Below are positions 12,923 through 25,553 of a stretch of DNA of 64,000 nucleotides, in pieces. Location: contig NC_070603.1 of the NCBI RefSeq assembly GCF_027172205.1, positions 11,826,001 to 11,890,000 of the forward strand, given 5' to 3'. The translations under genes were made by a program, and so were the position numbers. A model generated the notes under the pieces. The model was not told where the DNA came from. It saw only the letters and a list, made by a program, of their open reading frames with translations, and searched no databases. Source of the stretch: Podarcis raffonei (lineage: Eukaryota; Chordata; Lepidosauria; Squamata; Lacertidae). Every line of letters begins with the position of its first letter. Position 1 is the first letter of the stretch.

Positions 12923-14117
12923 CCCGCTGGACTTTTGTAACCGGTGGCAACTTTGGCTTATTTATCTTACAGAAAAATAAGCAACCTAAGCTAGCTCTTA
13001 CAGACCCCGAACAGCCAAAAAGTACCAGCACCACCAGCTAGAATGAATGCTAGAGTGTCTCTGTGGTTACCGTGTAAGACCTCAAGGCACCAGATGGGTT
13101 GGCATGCCTTAGGTATCCAGTTTGGGAGATGTCAGATCTGAAGTTTAAGGACGAGGAAGCCTCTGTCTTCAGAGTCCCAAAGCCAGATTCTGCAGAGGGA
13201 ATGAAACATCTCCAGCAGCCAGGGACGCTTCACAGGAGACGAGAACCAACTGGTTCTTGTTCCTGGAAGTGTTTGCTCACCAGAGGATCAAGCACATAAC
13301 GGGAAGCTTTATGAGAGAGAGTTTGTTTGGGTTGGGTTTGTTTTTGTTTTTTGGCAAATGGTGTCTCAGCACTGCGTGGAGATATATACTTTTTCTTTAT
13401 AGAACCTTCCCGGTTCTGTATGGGGATGGGCTGGGATGGCGGGAAGGCGAGAATTGGGTTTTGAAAACCAGGGTGTTTGTTTCTTTTTTTTAATGCAGAG
13501 CTTGGCACCGTCCTTAGAATGGGTTTTTACCCAGGGTGGCTAATCTCACCGGGGACACAAAACCCGTGGAAGTTTAGCCCTCCCAGCCCTGTAGTCAGAC
13601 TTCTACCAAATCTTCCAAATACAATCACACACCCTTCTACATTTCATTTCTGTTGCAAAAGCTTCACGCACCCAGTGGCAAATTGTCCTGCATGTAGCGT
13701 GCCTGTTCGGATTCGGGAGGAGGGTGGGGAGAGAGAGAGAGAAAGAAAGAGAGGCATGAAAATCTGTCTATCTGGGCCATCGCGATCTCTTTTATGGGAT
13801 ATTTACATGTTTATAGGCTTTTCTTTTAAAAGAAGCAGCACCTAATAAAGCACGAGGCATTTGAGTGCTACCCCTAGTGGCCTCGGCACAAATAGACATG
13901 CTTCAGTCCCAGCTGCTAATTTCATGGAATTTATAACAGCAAGAGTCGCGAGCAGACTTTTTCAAGCAAGAGAGAGCGCGCGCGCGCGTAAGAGAGAGAA
14001 ACAGAGAGAGAGAGAGAGATCACAAAATAAGAATAAAATAAAGAAGAGGCATTGCATAAATTCGCTTTTCTTATTCGTATATATATATATATATATTTCC
14101 TGGTCGCACGTTCTTAC
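12501..14117 (-). other. HOXC12: HOXC12 intron (1617 bp)
   Basis: Donor GTAAGA begins at 14117 and the acceptor ends at 12501. The intron interrupts a Gly codon (phase 1), as in other posterior Hox genes. It is rich in simple repeats: TC then AC at 12870-12922, AG-rich 13728-13752, CG at 13977-13988, GA at 13995-14020 and AT at 14079-14096, only about 20 bp from the donor. The open frame that continues from exon 1 into the AT run is intronic. Confidence 0.9.
12870..12922. repeat. (TC)n(AC)n microsatellite in HOXC12 intron
   Basis: A run of about 14 TC units passes directly into about 12 AC units. The composite array is a likely length polymorphism. Confidence 0.9.
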
Positions 14118-14682
14118 CCCCAGCGGAAAGATTGCTTCCTTGGTTGATAGGGGAAACCATTGTGGACGGCTCGCTGGTGGCGCCCTTATTGCCTTCATTG
14201 AGTAAGGAGGAGCTGGAGTCTGACTCCAAAGACTGACAAGAGGGGGGATCGTGGGGCACCGCCTCGGGAGCCGGATAGTCAAATTTGCCGAAACTGCCGC
14301 TCATTCCATTGGGGATCCCCGATTCGAGAGGCATCAAGGCATTGTCCCTAACCCTCTCTTCCCTTTTGAGGGGAGCGTTCTCGGAGCACGCCTCCCTATA
14401 GTAGCACTTGCTCTCTTCCACTCTAGCTAGGTCGCAGGCTCGGCTGAAGGAAGGGTTAATAGACACGGGGCTGCTGAGATAGGGCTGGGGGTATCCGTTG
14501 CAGGGTTCTGAGGATGCCCAGGGCAGAGAACAGACATTGTCCCTTCTTGGGTAGGAGAGAGACGGCAAGCCGGGCAGCTGTCCTCCGGAGGCTCGGAAAT
14601 TGGGGAAATAGAAGGTGTCTCCCGTATGGATGTTCACCAACGGTCCCACAAACCCAGGATTAAGGAGATTATGTTCGCCCAT
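14118..14682 (-). CDS. HOXC12: HOXC12 exon 1, posterior Hox transcription factor
   Basis: This exon encodes residues 1-188 plus the first base of codon 189. The start is the ATG at 14682, because the protein then begins [20 protein letters not shown], the invariant vertebrate HOXC12 N-terminus; the six upstream in-frame codons lack an ATG. Other conserved blocks follow in family order: [50 protein letters not shown] and [20 protein letters not shown]. The Gly-rich stretches that lengthen the mammalian protein are absent and replaced by a short Ser/Pro/Asn-containing linker, which explains the lower length. The donor is G|GTAAGA at 14117. The next gene upstream is HOXC13, in the same direction about 12 kb away. 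No frameshift or internal stop is present. Confidence 0.97.
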
Positions 14683-14790
14683 TTCCGCGGGCCTGACCAA
14701 GAGCTTCTAGTTTATTGCTATCTGACATTAAACATAGTTAAACCTAAAGGTCCACCCTATTGGTCCGCAGGGGTCACGTGGGCGCCAACT
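14683..14790 (-). promoter_or_regulatory. HOXC12: HOXC12 proximal promoter motifs
   Basis: On the minus strand, reading towards the ATG, there is a CACGTG E-box at 14780-14775 within GGCGCCCACGTGACCCC, then a CCAAT box at 14763-14759 (GACCAATAGG), then GCAATAAAC near 14717, a HOX/CDX-type site. E-box and CCAAT box are 11 bp apart. USF-type bHLH factors and NF-Y are the usual binders of such sites; their use here is inferred. No clear TATA box is visible. Confidence 0.5.
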
Positions 14791-15822
14791 TGCGTTGGAG
14801 AAAGGGTGCCACCCACCTTTAGCAATTTGAGACAAAACAAAACACTAAGTTCTGCCTTTCGGTTTTTTATATGCTTTTTAAAAAAATCATAAAACATTTT
14901 ATAAAATAAAACAACGGGCTTTAAGCACTGGCCTGAGAAACCCAAAGCACTGTAAAAAATAAAAAATATTAGTCCCCCCCACCCTCACCTTAAAGAAATG
15001 ACACGCTTCTCCCCCAGCTGCTTTTAGGGTCCCTTCAACAGCTGGCAAAATTAAGCAATTTTCTCATTAATTAGCTCCTTTATTAACTAAAACAGTTGAA
15101 ATTTACAATATCTCTCAATAAATTACTATTAGATATTGTGTCATATAAAGTTTACAGGCTCTTTAAGGAGACGAATGAGTCTAACCGCAACAGGCTCATA
15201 TTTACAGATGATAGGGCGAAAGAGTTTTTAAATCTCTTCAACATTTCCACCTTTAACAGGGCGGAGTGCGGGGGGCTTCTGCCTCTGCGCCGCTCCCCCC
15301 CCCAATTCTGTTTATTTATTTATTTTTTAAAAGCAATCCAACAGCATAGTTAGGGTGAATTTGTGTGAGTGTTTTTTCTGGGGGGGTGGGGGGGTGTGCA
15401 AACATCGCCACGGCCAATTTCTGAGGGCTTTAAAAAAGGAATGATCACCCTTATGAAAATTAGATACATTAAAACAAAGGGAACTGGCGGGGGGGGGCGT
15501 CGTTTTATCCGCTCCGCTCACCTGAAATAACAGTGAGGACGCGTTAGCGGACCTTCAATTAGTACCCACTCAAAGTGGGACGAATCGGTCCTTTCTAAAG
15601 CTCTGAGCTAGAGGAAGGAGGGAAGGGACCCCAAAAATAAGAGCTGGTTCTGTCTAGGAGAGAGACTGCTGGGGGCGTCCTCTTCAGAAATCCGATATAC
15701 TGTGTCAGAGAGATCTCGCTTTGAGAAAGGAACCTTAAAAGGCAATCCCGATTTAGGAATGATCAGAACTAAGCTTCGTGGAGAACAAAGGGGAGAGAGG
15801 TTATCTTATGGGAAAGGGGTGT

Positions 15823-15861
15823 ATATATATATCGGATATCGGATATATATATATATATATA
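15823..15861. repeat. Interrupted AT-rich simple repeat
   Basis: TATATATATCGGATATCGGATATATATATATATATATAT-type sequence: AT dinucleotides broken by two direct CGGATAT units. It is the source of the Ile-Tyr-rich spurious frames here. Confidence 0.8.
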
Positions 15862-18800
15862 TGGGGACTGCATCGCACGCCGCCACCCCCCCAAAAAAAA
15901 GAAGATCGGAGGAATTTTCTCTGCTACCAACTTCCAAGACTACAGAATTCGACGACAAATTACCGTAAATACTCATGTATACGTAAAAACTGATTTGTCG
16001 GAGGTCTTGTCGAAGGCACCGAACCCTCGACACCCTACCCCATATAAGCAAACCAACATGAGGAATGGACGGCTACATACCTTTATTTTTATTTAAACAA
16101 TAGCAACCTACCCCCTATATTGATGCGCAAAACCCCGGTGTTATTGAAATCCCTCGGAATACATTACCCGGGACTTCCTTTACATTAATGGCTACTCCCC
16201 CTTCTCCCGACACGCTCCGTACTTTAGCTCTGCCAGCTATGTAGGAAGGGGGGAAATCACGTGTTAATCAAATAAACACTTTTCTTTCCTAGTTCTATTA
16301 AAGGGCCAGCTCCCTAATACCCCAAATTTCCCTTCCAACATGCTCCTCATACACCTATGTGTAAGTGGGCATCCTTTTCGGGCGGATACGTACCTTAATA
16401 TGAGAGCTTTGTATCCGGCTAAACACTGTTAACCCGTCCTTACTTAAGGTTAGTACATTATTATTATTATTATTTTAAAAATTCAGGTGCAGTTCCTTGC
16501 ACTTCTTTGATTTTAAATGGAGATAGTGCATATCTCTTGACGGAGTAAACCGTTTTACAGCCAGCAAGCGCCTGATCGCCGCAGATCGAGTATAAATTTG
16601 GACCTCTTTTAGGGAAAAATAATAATCGTTCTTTGTTTTAATCATTCTACCTTACATTCTCCAGCAGTCTTCGTGGCTTTGTTCTCTTATCGACACCGGA
16701 ACATTAACTTTAGCCTCGCGGAGACATTTTAATCCTTCTTTCACTCGCTCTAACAGCGAGGGGAAGAGATAACAATAGTTGTAGAGGCACCGAGGTTTTC
16801 CATCCAAGAAGACCGTATCGTTTCTATATTATGAGATAACGCCCCACCCTCTCAAGAATAAAGATAGAGAGAGAGAGAAACCCAGATTATTCTCGTTGGC
16901 AGCAGGTCTCGAACCATCTTAAAACCCAAGAATAAAAACCTGGTGGTATTTGGCGCTATTTGCGGGCTGCAACCGTGTCCACCGCGAGACCTTTTCAATT
17001 CTTGCTGAATTCAGTGGGCTAGAAGCCGGTTGACTCTGTCAAGACCGCAGCCCATAACATCAGGATAGCAGGTTCACAGGTACACAGCGTGACACGTTGA
17101 TATATTTCTGGCCGGTTTAACAATGATAAAGCTTTATTAGTATTATTTTATTTGGAAACACCGCCCCTCCTCATTGCACTCTTTGCAGCGGTTCACACTG
17201 GAATAAATGATGTTGGAGGTCCAAAAGAGTCAAGGGGTGGGGGGTGAGGGCTGAGTCTTGGTGACGGTGTTTAAAGTCTCCAGGTTTCTGTGATAATCTA
17301 TTTATTGCCAGTAAGGATGCCCATTTCGGTGGGAAAATAATGATGATGATAATAATCTGGTGGTTATGATTGTCTTTTCTTTTCTTTTTTTTAATCCACC
17401 CCGTTTACTTGCAGCAAGAGAATGTAATTACTTTACTGCGGACCTTAAAATAAAACATTCTAAAGACTCGACTAAGGCTTCTTCATGAATAATTTATATT
17501 ACTAATTTAGAAGAGGAAGGGGGATATATTCTTTTGGAGGGAATATACATATCAGACTCTTTCTTGAGGGATTCAGGGATGCGTTCCCCCCCCCCCCCAG
17601 AGGGACCCAGTTCCATGCATTTCTACGTTCACATCGGATTTCTTTTTTTAAAATTACTATCACATCAAATACCCTAGCCCTCGCCACCCCGCCCAGACAT
17701 ACAGACATTCAGCAACAGCAGTAGCTATCGAGGGAAAAAAATTAATACTAACAGGCCTGAAGTCTACCATGAAGGCATAACGTTAGGGAGGAGAGAAATA
17801 TTTCGAAATTTCTCCCCCATCGTCTTTGGAGGCGCCTGTCTTTGATCTAAAGGCATTTTGGATATTTCTGCAGAACCAGCGGAACGCTCCTTCAATGATC
17901 CTTTGAAAATAGGGTGCTCACAGAAAGTCGAATCCGAGCTGAGATGGCGCTTGAGCCAGTTCAAGGTCACTGTCTAGTGTATTAAATGGGCTCTACATCT
18001 TATGCAAATGACTGTCTTGAAAGAACACCAGCTCTTGCCAGAGAGAAAGAAAGGGAGACAGAGAGAAAAAAGACCCTCACTGGGATGGGGGAACCGTTGC
18101 TCTTCCCCGTCGACTCTTTCCAAAGCTTTGTTCCAATGTTATCTTCAGCATTCTAAGATCTTCAATAAAGTATATATCTCTCTCTCTCTCACTCTCTCAC
18201 ACACACTGATTATACTCCGTATGCCCTCAACTTTTCACTTTCTTTATTTTTAGATTTCTGCTTCCAGCAGCTCTTTACCACTGCCTAAGCTTCTCCCGAT
18301 TAAAACCCCCGCAAGTTCATATAGTGCCATCCTATACCTGATTCCCCAAAATGTTGTTTAAAATTACATTAAAAATGGACTCAGGAAGACCTGGCAGTTG
18401 CTGCAAGAAAATACAATTGAACTTAACCTTCTAGCGGAAAATTCCTTTCCCCAACATAAAAACTATACCGCCTTCTATTTCCCCCGCTTCCTTTTTAACA
18501 CCCAATTGACATAGTCTCAACTTCTCTTTTGTGAGTATGTTACCAGGCAAAACCCAAACTCCGCCTGCAGTCCTAATTTAATTGAATAGCTTGATCACTA
18601 AAATTAAAATTAAAAAAATAAACAACACCTCAGACCATCTACTGACATAATTCCATCCTTGAAAATGCCCTTTTTGAGACTAACAGAATATACTTATTAA
18701 GAGTGGACCTTACAAGTGGTCTCTAAAGGTTGATAAGGACCACCAATGTTTATGGAAATTATTCTGTTTTAGCTATCTGAGTGTGAAAGCTTGAATAGAT

Positions 18801-19873
18801 CAAATTGGATAGTTCTTATGAAATGCAGGCGGGGAGAAAAGATGGAAGGGAATAACAGAATGAAATAGACACAGCAAAAGAAATACAGAGAGAGTAAATC
18901 CTTTGGAAGCATATATAAAATTAGATTTTAAAGCATTTTGCATGGACTTTGAAATCAAATTAGAAGTTCCGTCTATAGTCTCTCTCTGTGCATTGAAGAG
19001 TTAAATGCTTATGATGCAGCTACGTTTTCCCCAACACTGCCAGCAGAGGCTATCATTCTCCTGCTGGATTTATGTAAACAACTGCCTGCATCTTCAGTGA
19101 AGCAAAAGTATATCCCATAGAAGGCGAAGACAAAATAATTATAAGGGTTTCCTTTGTTTGGAGGGATGTTTATCTACATCTGTATATCGTCCTGCCTTGC
19201 TGTGCAATGTGCTTTTATGGAGCAGAGAAATCAATTTAATTCTAAATACATTGAAATAAATCTCCTTGCTCTCAATTGGGCTCACTTCCAAGCAGAAAAC
19301 TTTGGATCTCAATATCCAAAAGTTTTCTCAAACTTTTGTTAAAGGGTGACAAAATAAAGCAATCTAAGGCAACTCTCTCTCTCTCTCTCTTATTTTCTCT
19401 CTCTCTCATAGATCTATGGATTTAGGGAACATACTTCTCTGGTATGGTGTGCATATCTGACCCTCTTTTATTAATAAAACGATTCTAAATGTAATTTCCT
19501 GGACTGAGGGTACGAAGGAAGGAAGATGATGAAGAGTACAGCGATTTAGCAACTTACCTCAGCTTATAGCTTGGTGTGAGAGCAAGCTCCCCCTCCCTCC
19601 GTACAAAACAGCAACTTTAAAAACTTTAATAAACAACAACTTCAAGTGCAAGTGATACATGACTAGGAAATGGGAAAATGGAGGAAAGAGGGGGCGCCTT
19701 TTACTATAAAAGGCCATAGTTAAGAAGCTACTCAAAGCACGTAATACAAAGGAAAGAAAAGGCTAAACCTGGGAAGCTTCCTTTTCATGCCTTTATTGTT
19801 GGTCATTAGGCCGTCTGTCTAGACTTGAAATGACACCTTGTTTATCTGTAAACAGAAGCAAGGGACACTTTGG

Positions 19874-19943
19874 AGAAGATCAGCCCCTGAGTTGCTGCTA
19901 GAAGATCAAGTCCTGAGTTGTTGCAGGAAGATCAAGGCTCTAG
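19874..19943 (+). repeat. 26-bp tandem repeat, about 2.5 copies
   Basis: Unit 1 is 19874-19899, unit 2 is 19900-19925 and a partial third unit starts at 19926. Each begins (A/G)GAAGATCA and continues with CCTGAGTTG(C/T)TGC. A TCAAGGTCA nuclear-receptor (NR5A/ERR-type) half-site follows at 19977-19985, with the variant TCACGGTCA just downstream. The repeat is plainly visible; regulatory function is not established. Confidence 0.75.
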
Positions 19944-21630
19944 CCTTGTTGAGTATTATGCGCGAAGCTCGTGATGTCAAGGTCAAATAGGCCGCATAGT
20001 CACGGTCAAGGCTAGCCCAGCAGTGACGTTATAGCGCTCCCAACCAACACTAACGACCAACAAACTTACTCAGCACAAGGTGGACGGTGGACGATCCCTG
20101 TGCATTCAGGGAGAAATGGGAAGGAGAGGGGAAACAAGACCATCTTCCATGTCTGTGAAATCCACTGACAACCCCGCCTCCTAACTCCCCACCCCGGAAA
20201 GGTTGAGAATTCTGGGTGCAAATACATTAATTAGATTACAAACAGGTTCCAGGCCCACAGCACTGGTCAATTTTACTGGTAGGTTTGTCGGAGACTAGGC
20301 TTCACTTTTTACAATATATTTTCTCCTTCCTCTTCTTCCTCACCAATTCTGCCTCCCCAAAGATGGTGAAGGTTTTGGAGACACCAGTGCTTCTTTACGA
20401 TCACAGGTGCCTGTTAAAGTTTAGAGAAGGAAGGAGAACAAGAGGAAGTAAACTTTATACAGCCATGAGAAAAGGAATGGCGGAAACGGACCTAAGAGGG
20501 TACCATAACATGATGCAGAAATCTTTTGATTTCCTCGAACCCTGGTCTTTAAGGTATCTCTTTTATTAGGGGAAGGATAGAAGGGTGGATAGATGGAAGG
20601 AGACAAACAGAGACAGACAAACATATATACCCATAGGAGAGTGCGCGTGTGTGCCTGAGCAGACGCTTTATTCCATGCACTTTTAGTATTTTTATAAAGT
20701 TTCCTCATTTGTTTCCTCATTGACTCTTTAGACGTCCATATTCCCTTGAAGTCAGCAGCCAATGTGCCTGGTGTTGGTGATTCTGGGACGCACTTCAACG
20801 CCCTCAGAATGGCTTCATCCATTGATCACTTTCATACAACTCTTCTCCGGATTGCGACACTTAGGATGCGGTAGGGAGTGAGGTGAGTTCTGGTACAATT
20901 CTGCAGCAACACAATTCTGCAGCACCTTAAAAGACACTGTTGCTCAAGCCCTTCCTAGACTCCACTTCTGGAGATACTCTCAAGGGGTCACCTAAGTTGT
21001 TATATAGGTAATAAACATGGGTATATAGAGGTGCCGAGCGAGTTTTACGAAGTGGGTCTCCCAAAGCTAAGAAAACTGGAGGCTAGTCCAAGACACAACA
21101 CATTTCTATGCCGATCACAGATGTACATTTAAAATTACTGGGTGTGGGTGTTTAAGTTCAGTAAATATGGGGAGAGAGCGATATAGTAGTACACGAAGAT
21201 CCGATTCCCATATAGGGGATACTATTGAATGGTATGGAAGATGCCAAGAGTCCTCTTCTGGCTGTAACATCTCGAGTTATTATGAACTCCGAAAGATCAA
21301 TGAAGCCCATTTCCAATTAGCCTGGATCGAACTGATAGAGATTCGGGTTTGAGTGAAGCAGGATGGAGAGAGTTGCCACCCCTCCAATTGCAGGGGGCTG
21401 GACCCAGGGATGTTGTCTTGTGTGCTTCTCAACTTAACCCAAAGCAAAGTGCTCAACAAGATCTGAAGAGGAGCGACTGGATCTGCCAACCTGCTAGTGT
21501 GTGAAGTTGGTAGGAGTCGCACCCCGATCTTCAACATACTTAGGTGGAAGTAAGGGTGCTTTTAAATATATCCTCGAAGTTAACATTAAAGGAAGATACG
21601 TTAATCGAAACCCACAGCATGCAAAGCCTA

Positions 21631-21720
21631 AGGCTGCAATCCTGTGCAAGGTTCGGAGTGAGCCACATGGAAATTCACTGGGGATTTGCTTCCGAGTAAG
21701 CACACATAGAATTGGGTTGC
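21631..21720. repeat. ~85-bp interspersed repeat copy
   Basis: It starts AGGCTGCAATCCTGTGCAAG, has 'gcttccgagtaagca' in the second half and ends at CATAGAATTGGG. It is a diverged copy of the family described at 35371. Confidence 0.65.
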
Positions 21721-22044
21721 TTATTCCTTCAGTCAATGGGTCTGAACTCCCAGTTCATCATTCAAAAGATCATTTATTTTGAAAGGTTTTAGGGGACTAA
21801 TTTCCCTTTAAATAATTTGCAGAATGAAGTGGACACCAGTTTTAAGAAGAAAACCCGAATCTGCAATGGTAGACACGCTTACCGAGGAGTGAGTCCCAGT
21901 GAACTCAGTGAGTCTTACTTCTGAGTAGACATGGATAAATCAGCTTCAAGAACTCGGGCAGAATTTGATGGGCAACATTTAGTGCTGTTGCCTCACGTCC
22001 TCCTGTTAACTTGGAGGGGACGGCGGATAGAAGGGCCATCTAAT

Positions 22045-22110
22045 ACGTTTGTAAACCGCTTTGATGTATTTTCTTACAATCTAGCGGTATATAATCTGTA
22101 TGTAATAACG
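22045..22110 (+). repeat. L2/CR1-like LINE or SINE 3' tail
   Basis: The string GTAAACCGCTTTGATGTATT followed by ATCTAGCGGTATATAATCTG has the stem-forming 3' tail (AACCGCTTTGA...GCGGTATATAA) common to L2-type LINEs and the SINEs they mobilise. The 5' part cannot be identified. Confidence 0.45.
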
Positions 22111-24576
22111 CAAACAAAAACTAAATTTCTCCAGGAGCTCAGAGAAACTACAAGAGTTTCGTATTTTTCGGGGGGCGGGGAGGAGATGTTTAAATATGGT
22201 ACATTTTGCTCTCTTTCCCAATTTAAATTCTTTATTTGGCTGTTGATATTGTTTTTAGACATAAAGCGCTTTCTTTCAGACATAAGAAGAGGGAACAAGC
22301 CGAAAACAATAACCAACTCACAATATGAAGCAATCAAGTCTGTAACTTGAAAGTAACGAGCACTTCTTATATGCACAACTGAAACTGGAATCGTTGGATT
22401 TAAGCAGATACACAGTCCGATGTACAGGCCAGCTAAGCTAAAAAAAAGGGACCTCAGCCGATATTAGTGGAAACTGAAGACAAAATGGCGTCGCTATCTC
22501 AATATCTAGGCTTAAAGGGGTTGCGAAATCAACTGCTGTACCGCCTGAACGCCTTGCACTGACTACATCGCAACTTCATCCCATAGAAGTATATTTAGGC
22601 TTATTGGCTTGCTCTTAAGTCACCAACTTTAGGTTGGGTCTGCAATCAATTGCTTTTGGGTTTTATCAATAGTAGATTCAGTTGCTTAGGTTAAGGGGGT
22701 CCAAAAGCATATTATTTGAAAATCAATGGGTCTTGCCTGTAAAAAGAAAGGGGGGACGGGGGTACGATCTACTCTAGCTAAACACAGCATAGTTAAATCC
22801 CGTGAACTGGCATATTCCTAAAGAGAATCATTTTCAATTGGAATAAAACGGAACTTTTTGATCAATGCATTTAAGATGGAGTCGTGGGCTTGTGGGAAGA
22901 GGGAGAGGTAATGGAACTTCAGTAAGCAGCAATTCAGATACCCTTCCTATTACCCCATAGCGAGACCCTGCTATAAGAACTCTTTGTCCATGTCCAGGGG
23001 TCATAACTGACTAAACTGGGCCAGACGAGACTGAATTCCATATGAGGAGAGTCATGGTTTTCTATCTTAATCGGACTTGACTTGAACAGAGCGATATCTT
23101 TAGATCTCCCAAACTCAGGAGGGGTTCCTGCCCATATATATTTCCAGATTTTTTATTATCTTTGTCAAACCCCAAATCCCAGCTGAGGTTAGGAAACTTG
23201 AACCGATCTATTTTTCACCTTCTACCTGGGTTTAAAAAACAACCGCCAAAGGACCCAAACCGGGTGAATATTTATAGTTTCTATATTTAAGACGGGAAGG
23301 GCGTGTCCAGTGCATTTCTCTTCGAAACCAGAAAGCGAAGGGGTTGTCTTAAGAGTACTTCTACACCAGGTACCAAGAACATGAAGAAGGCGGAAGCGGG
23401 GTGAGGGCTGGGGAAGATCTCAGAAATTTAAGAGTTCACAACAGATTGGATGAGTTGATTTCAGGGCCTATTTGATTTCGGTGGAGGGGAAATGAGAATC
23501 CACCCAGTCTTCTCTTGGCCATCTTTACTGGTTGTGAGTGTGGTGGACCTCCGTAAAATATGGTAGACAATCCATACGCTGTTGAATATATGCGATAATA
23601 TTATAAGGTTCTGATCATTAGAGGGCATCGAAGAGTCTACTGTGCGTAGGCGGAAGGGTCATATGTTCTTGGGCCTAATTTACAGAAAGTTAAGCGCCTA
23701 ATGCCATCATTCTGTGAATACTTCCTTGGAAATGCCTTACATTGATATTGGTCAGGCTTTCCTGCAGTAAACAGAATTAGGACATGGATGCAACAAGTCC
23801 CGTAAGATTCATATACCCCATTTAACTTACTCTGAACGGTCTTCACATAACAAAGGTTTGGGATATTAGGTACCTAATTAACCTGTCGTGCGCCCCCCTT
23901 CTTTTTATTAACCGTCCTTTGCACTGCAGACAATGGATCACAACCCGGCAGCGTTGGGTGAGCTTGATCCACATAGAGTTTTAAGGGAATTGAAAAGTGA
24001 GCACAGCAGTACAGTACACAGGATCGTGGGCAGGAAGGGATTCTGTAGGACACGCAACATATTCAAAAAGCATCTTGGGATATCTTTAAAAGGTACTCGA
24101 ATCTACCTTCCTACCTATCTGCCCGCACTTGCTGTCAGCGACGGAACACTCTCAGGACCGGTTGTACGGGACATCGGTGACTCCATAGGCACTCAATGTA
24201 CGTAAAACCAACATTGGCTTAGCCTACATCGCTTTCAAAGCGTTTGCCGCTGACAATTTTACGATGTAATTAATTGGAACAAATATTAAGGAGGGTAGGT
24301 CTTGCCTAAGGAAACAAAACTAGTAACTACTGAGAGTGGATTTAAGAGATCTTTGGATTTCCAAGGAGCTTTTTTGATCTGGTACTTCCCTCCTCACTTA
24401 TTTAATATGCAAGGTTTAGCGCTAACTGAGAGCAGATGCACTTTTGGAAATCAGGACCTTTCCAGCTCGACCCTACAGGTATATTTACTCAGGAATACAT
24501 CTCACCGGGAACCACGGGATTTATTCGCAAGTAAGAATATAAGAAGATTGGAGCCCTGCTCTGCTGAGCACTCTGG

Positions 24577-24655
24577 TTGCGATCCTATACACCCTAACCA
24601 GGGAGCAAATCTCACTGAGCTCAGTGGGACTTACTGCCGAGTAGACCGCCTGCCT
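24577..24655. repeat. ~85-bp interspersed repeat copy
   Basis: GGTTGCGATCCTATACACCC opens the copy, and CTCAGTGGGACTTACTGCCG followed by AGTAGACCG closes it. It is one of the better preserved copies in the HOXC12-HOXC13 interval. Confidence 0.7.
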
Positions 24656-25553
24656 CTTATTCGAAAATCAGTCCCAGAGTCTTAAATAGGACGTGCTCCG
24701 GAATGAGGACGCACAGAGCTACAACAGTTCTCAGGAGACGGTAGCTGAACTCGTTGAGGCAAAGGAGACCTTTTCAAAATACTGTAGAGCTTTCTGTGGC
24801 AGGGCAAGGTCGGGTGGTTTACTGGTCCTTCAGCAAAGTAAGTTCCCATAAAGATATGAAGTCAAATGCCAGATTCGCTTGCTACAGCACCTCTCAATGA
24901 GGTGCGCTGCTCCATCTTCTGCGTGTGGCTCCCCTTCCTATCTCATGTCCCAGCTATTCAGTCCGCTATTTGAAACAACCATGGAGAGTCTTCTAAGCGC
25001 ATCTCACAACGTATTCAATACCTCCTATGAAAAAATGTTAAAATATCCACGTTAGTTTCTCTCCCCCCCCCCCATTTCCCTGCAAATGTTCTCATCGCAT
25101 CATCTTTATCTCAATAGATTTCAATCGGCTGTACATGGGAGAAACAGGTTGGGATCCGTATGTGATCTACTTATAAGTCACTCATCTAAACGTGTGGGGT
25201 TTTTTTAACTAAAAAAAAAGCCAAAAAACCCAACAAACCTGGGTTGAAAAACCAACCCAGTTTGCACTGCAAGCCTTCTCGACGCATGCTTCCCTCCTGG
25301 AGTAGTCCTATTGACAACAATGGAATTACTCTTGAGGAAGCAATGTGAGAATCTGGGTTCTCTTTCTTTCTGGAAAAAGCCGGATTGGATTGTGGATCAG
25401 TCTGCGTAAATCTGAACCTTTCTTAAAAAATTGAGGGGTGGCGGAGATATCAACTCCCCACTTCTCCTAGTATATATATAAAAAATAAGGTCAGCTAGCC
25501 ATATGTGTTTTCCGAGGCAGAAAAAAAAGGGGAGGGAGGAAGAAAGAGAGAGA

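Larger units (their letters stand above)
14791..25553. other. HOXC12-HOXC13 intergenic DNA
   Basis: No gene is recognisable; all open frames are short or low-complexity. No large transposon is evident. Short elements are a TA-rich run at 15823-15861, TC repeats at 18178-18200 and 19374-19408, poly-C at 17586-17598, a 26-bp tandem repeat at 19874, ~85-bp interspersed repeat copies at 21631-21720, 21885-21935 and 24577-24655, and an L2/CR1-like 3' tail at 22045-22100. The block 16000-17500 is largely single-copy and repeat-poor, so enhancer content is plausible but unproven. Confidence 0.45.

Noticed and set aside
14071-14700. Single 209-codon open frame covering HOXC12 exon 1
   Set aside because: The last part reads through the GTAAGA donor into an intronic AT repeat, and the first six codons precede the true ATG. 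Exon limits 14118-14682 fit the family.
23933-24205. 90-codon open frame beginning MDHNPAALGELDPHRVL
   Set aside because: It looks complex enough to be a protein, but I recognise no domain, and it has no visible splice context or homologue I know. Insufficient support.
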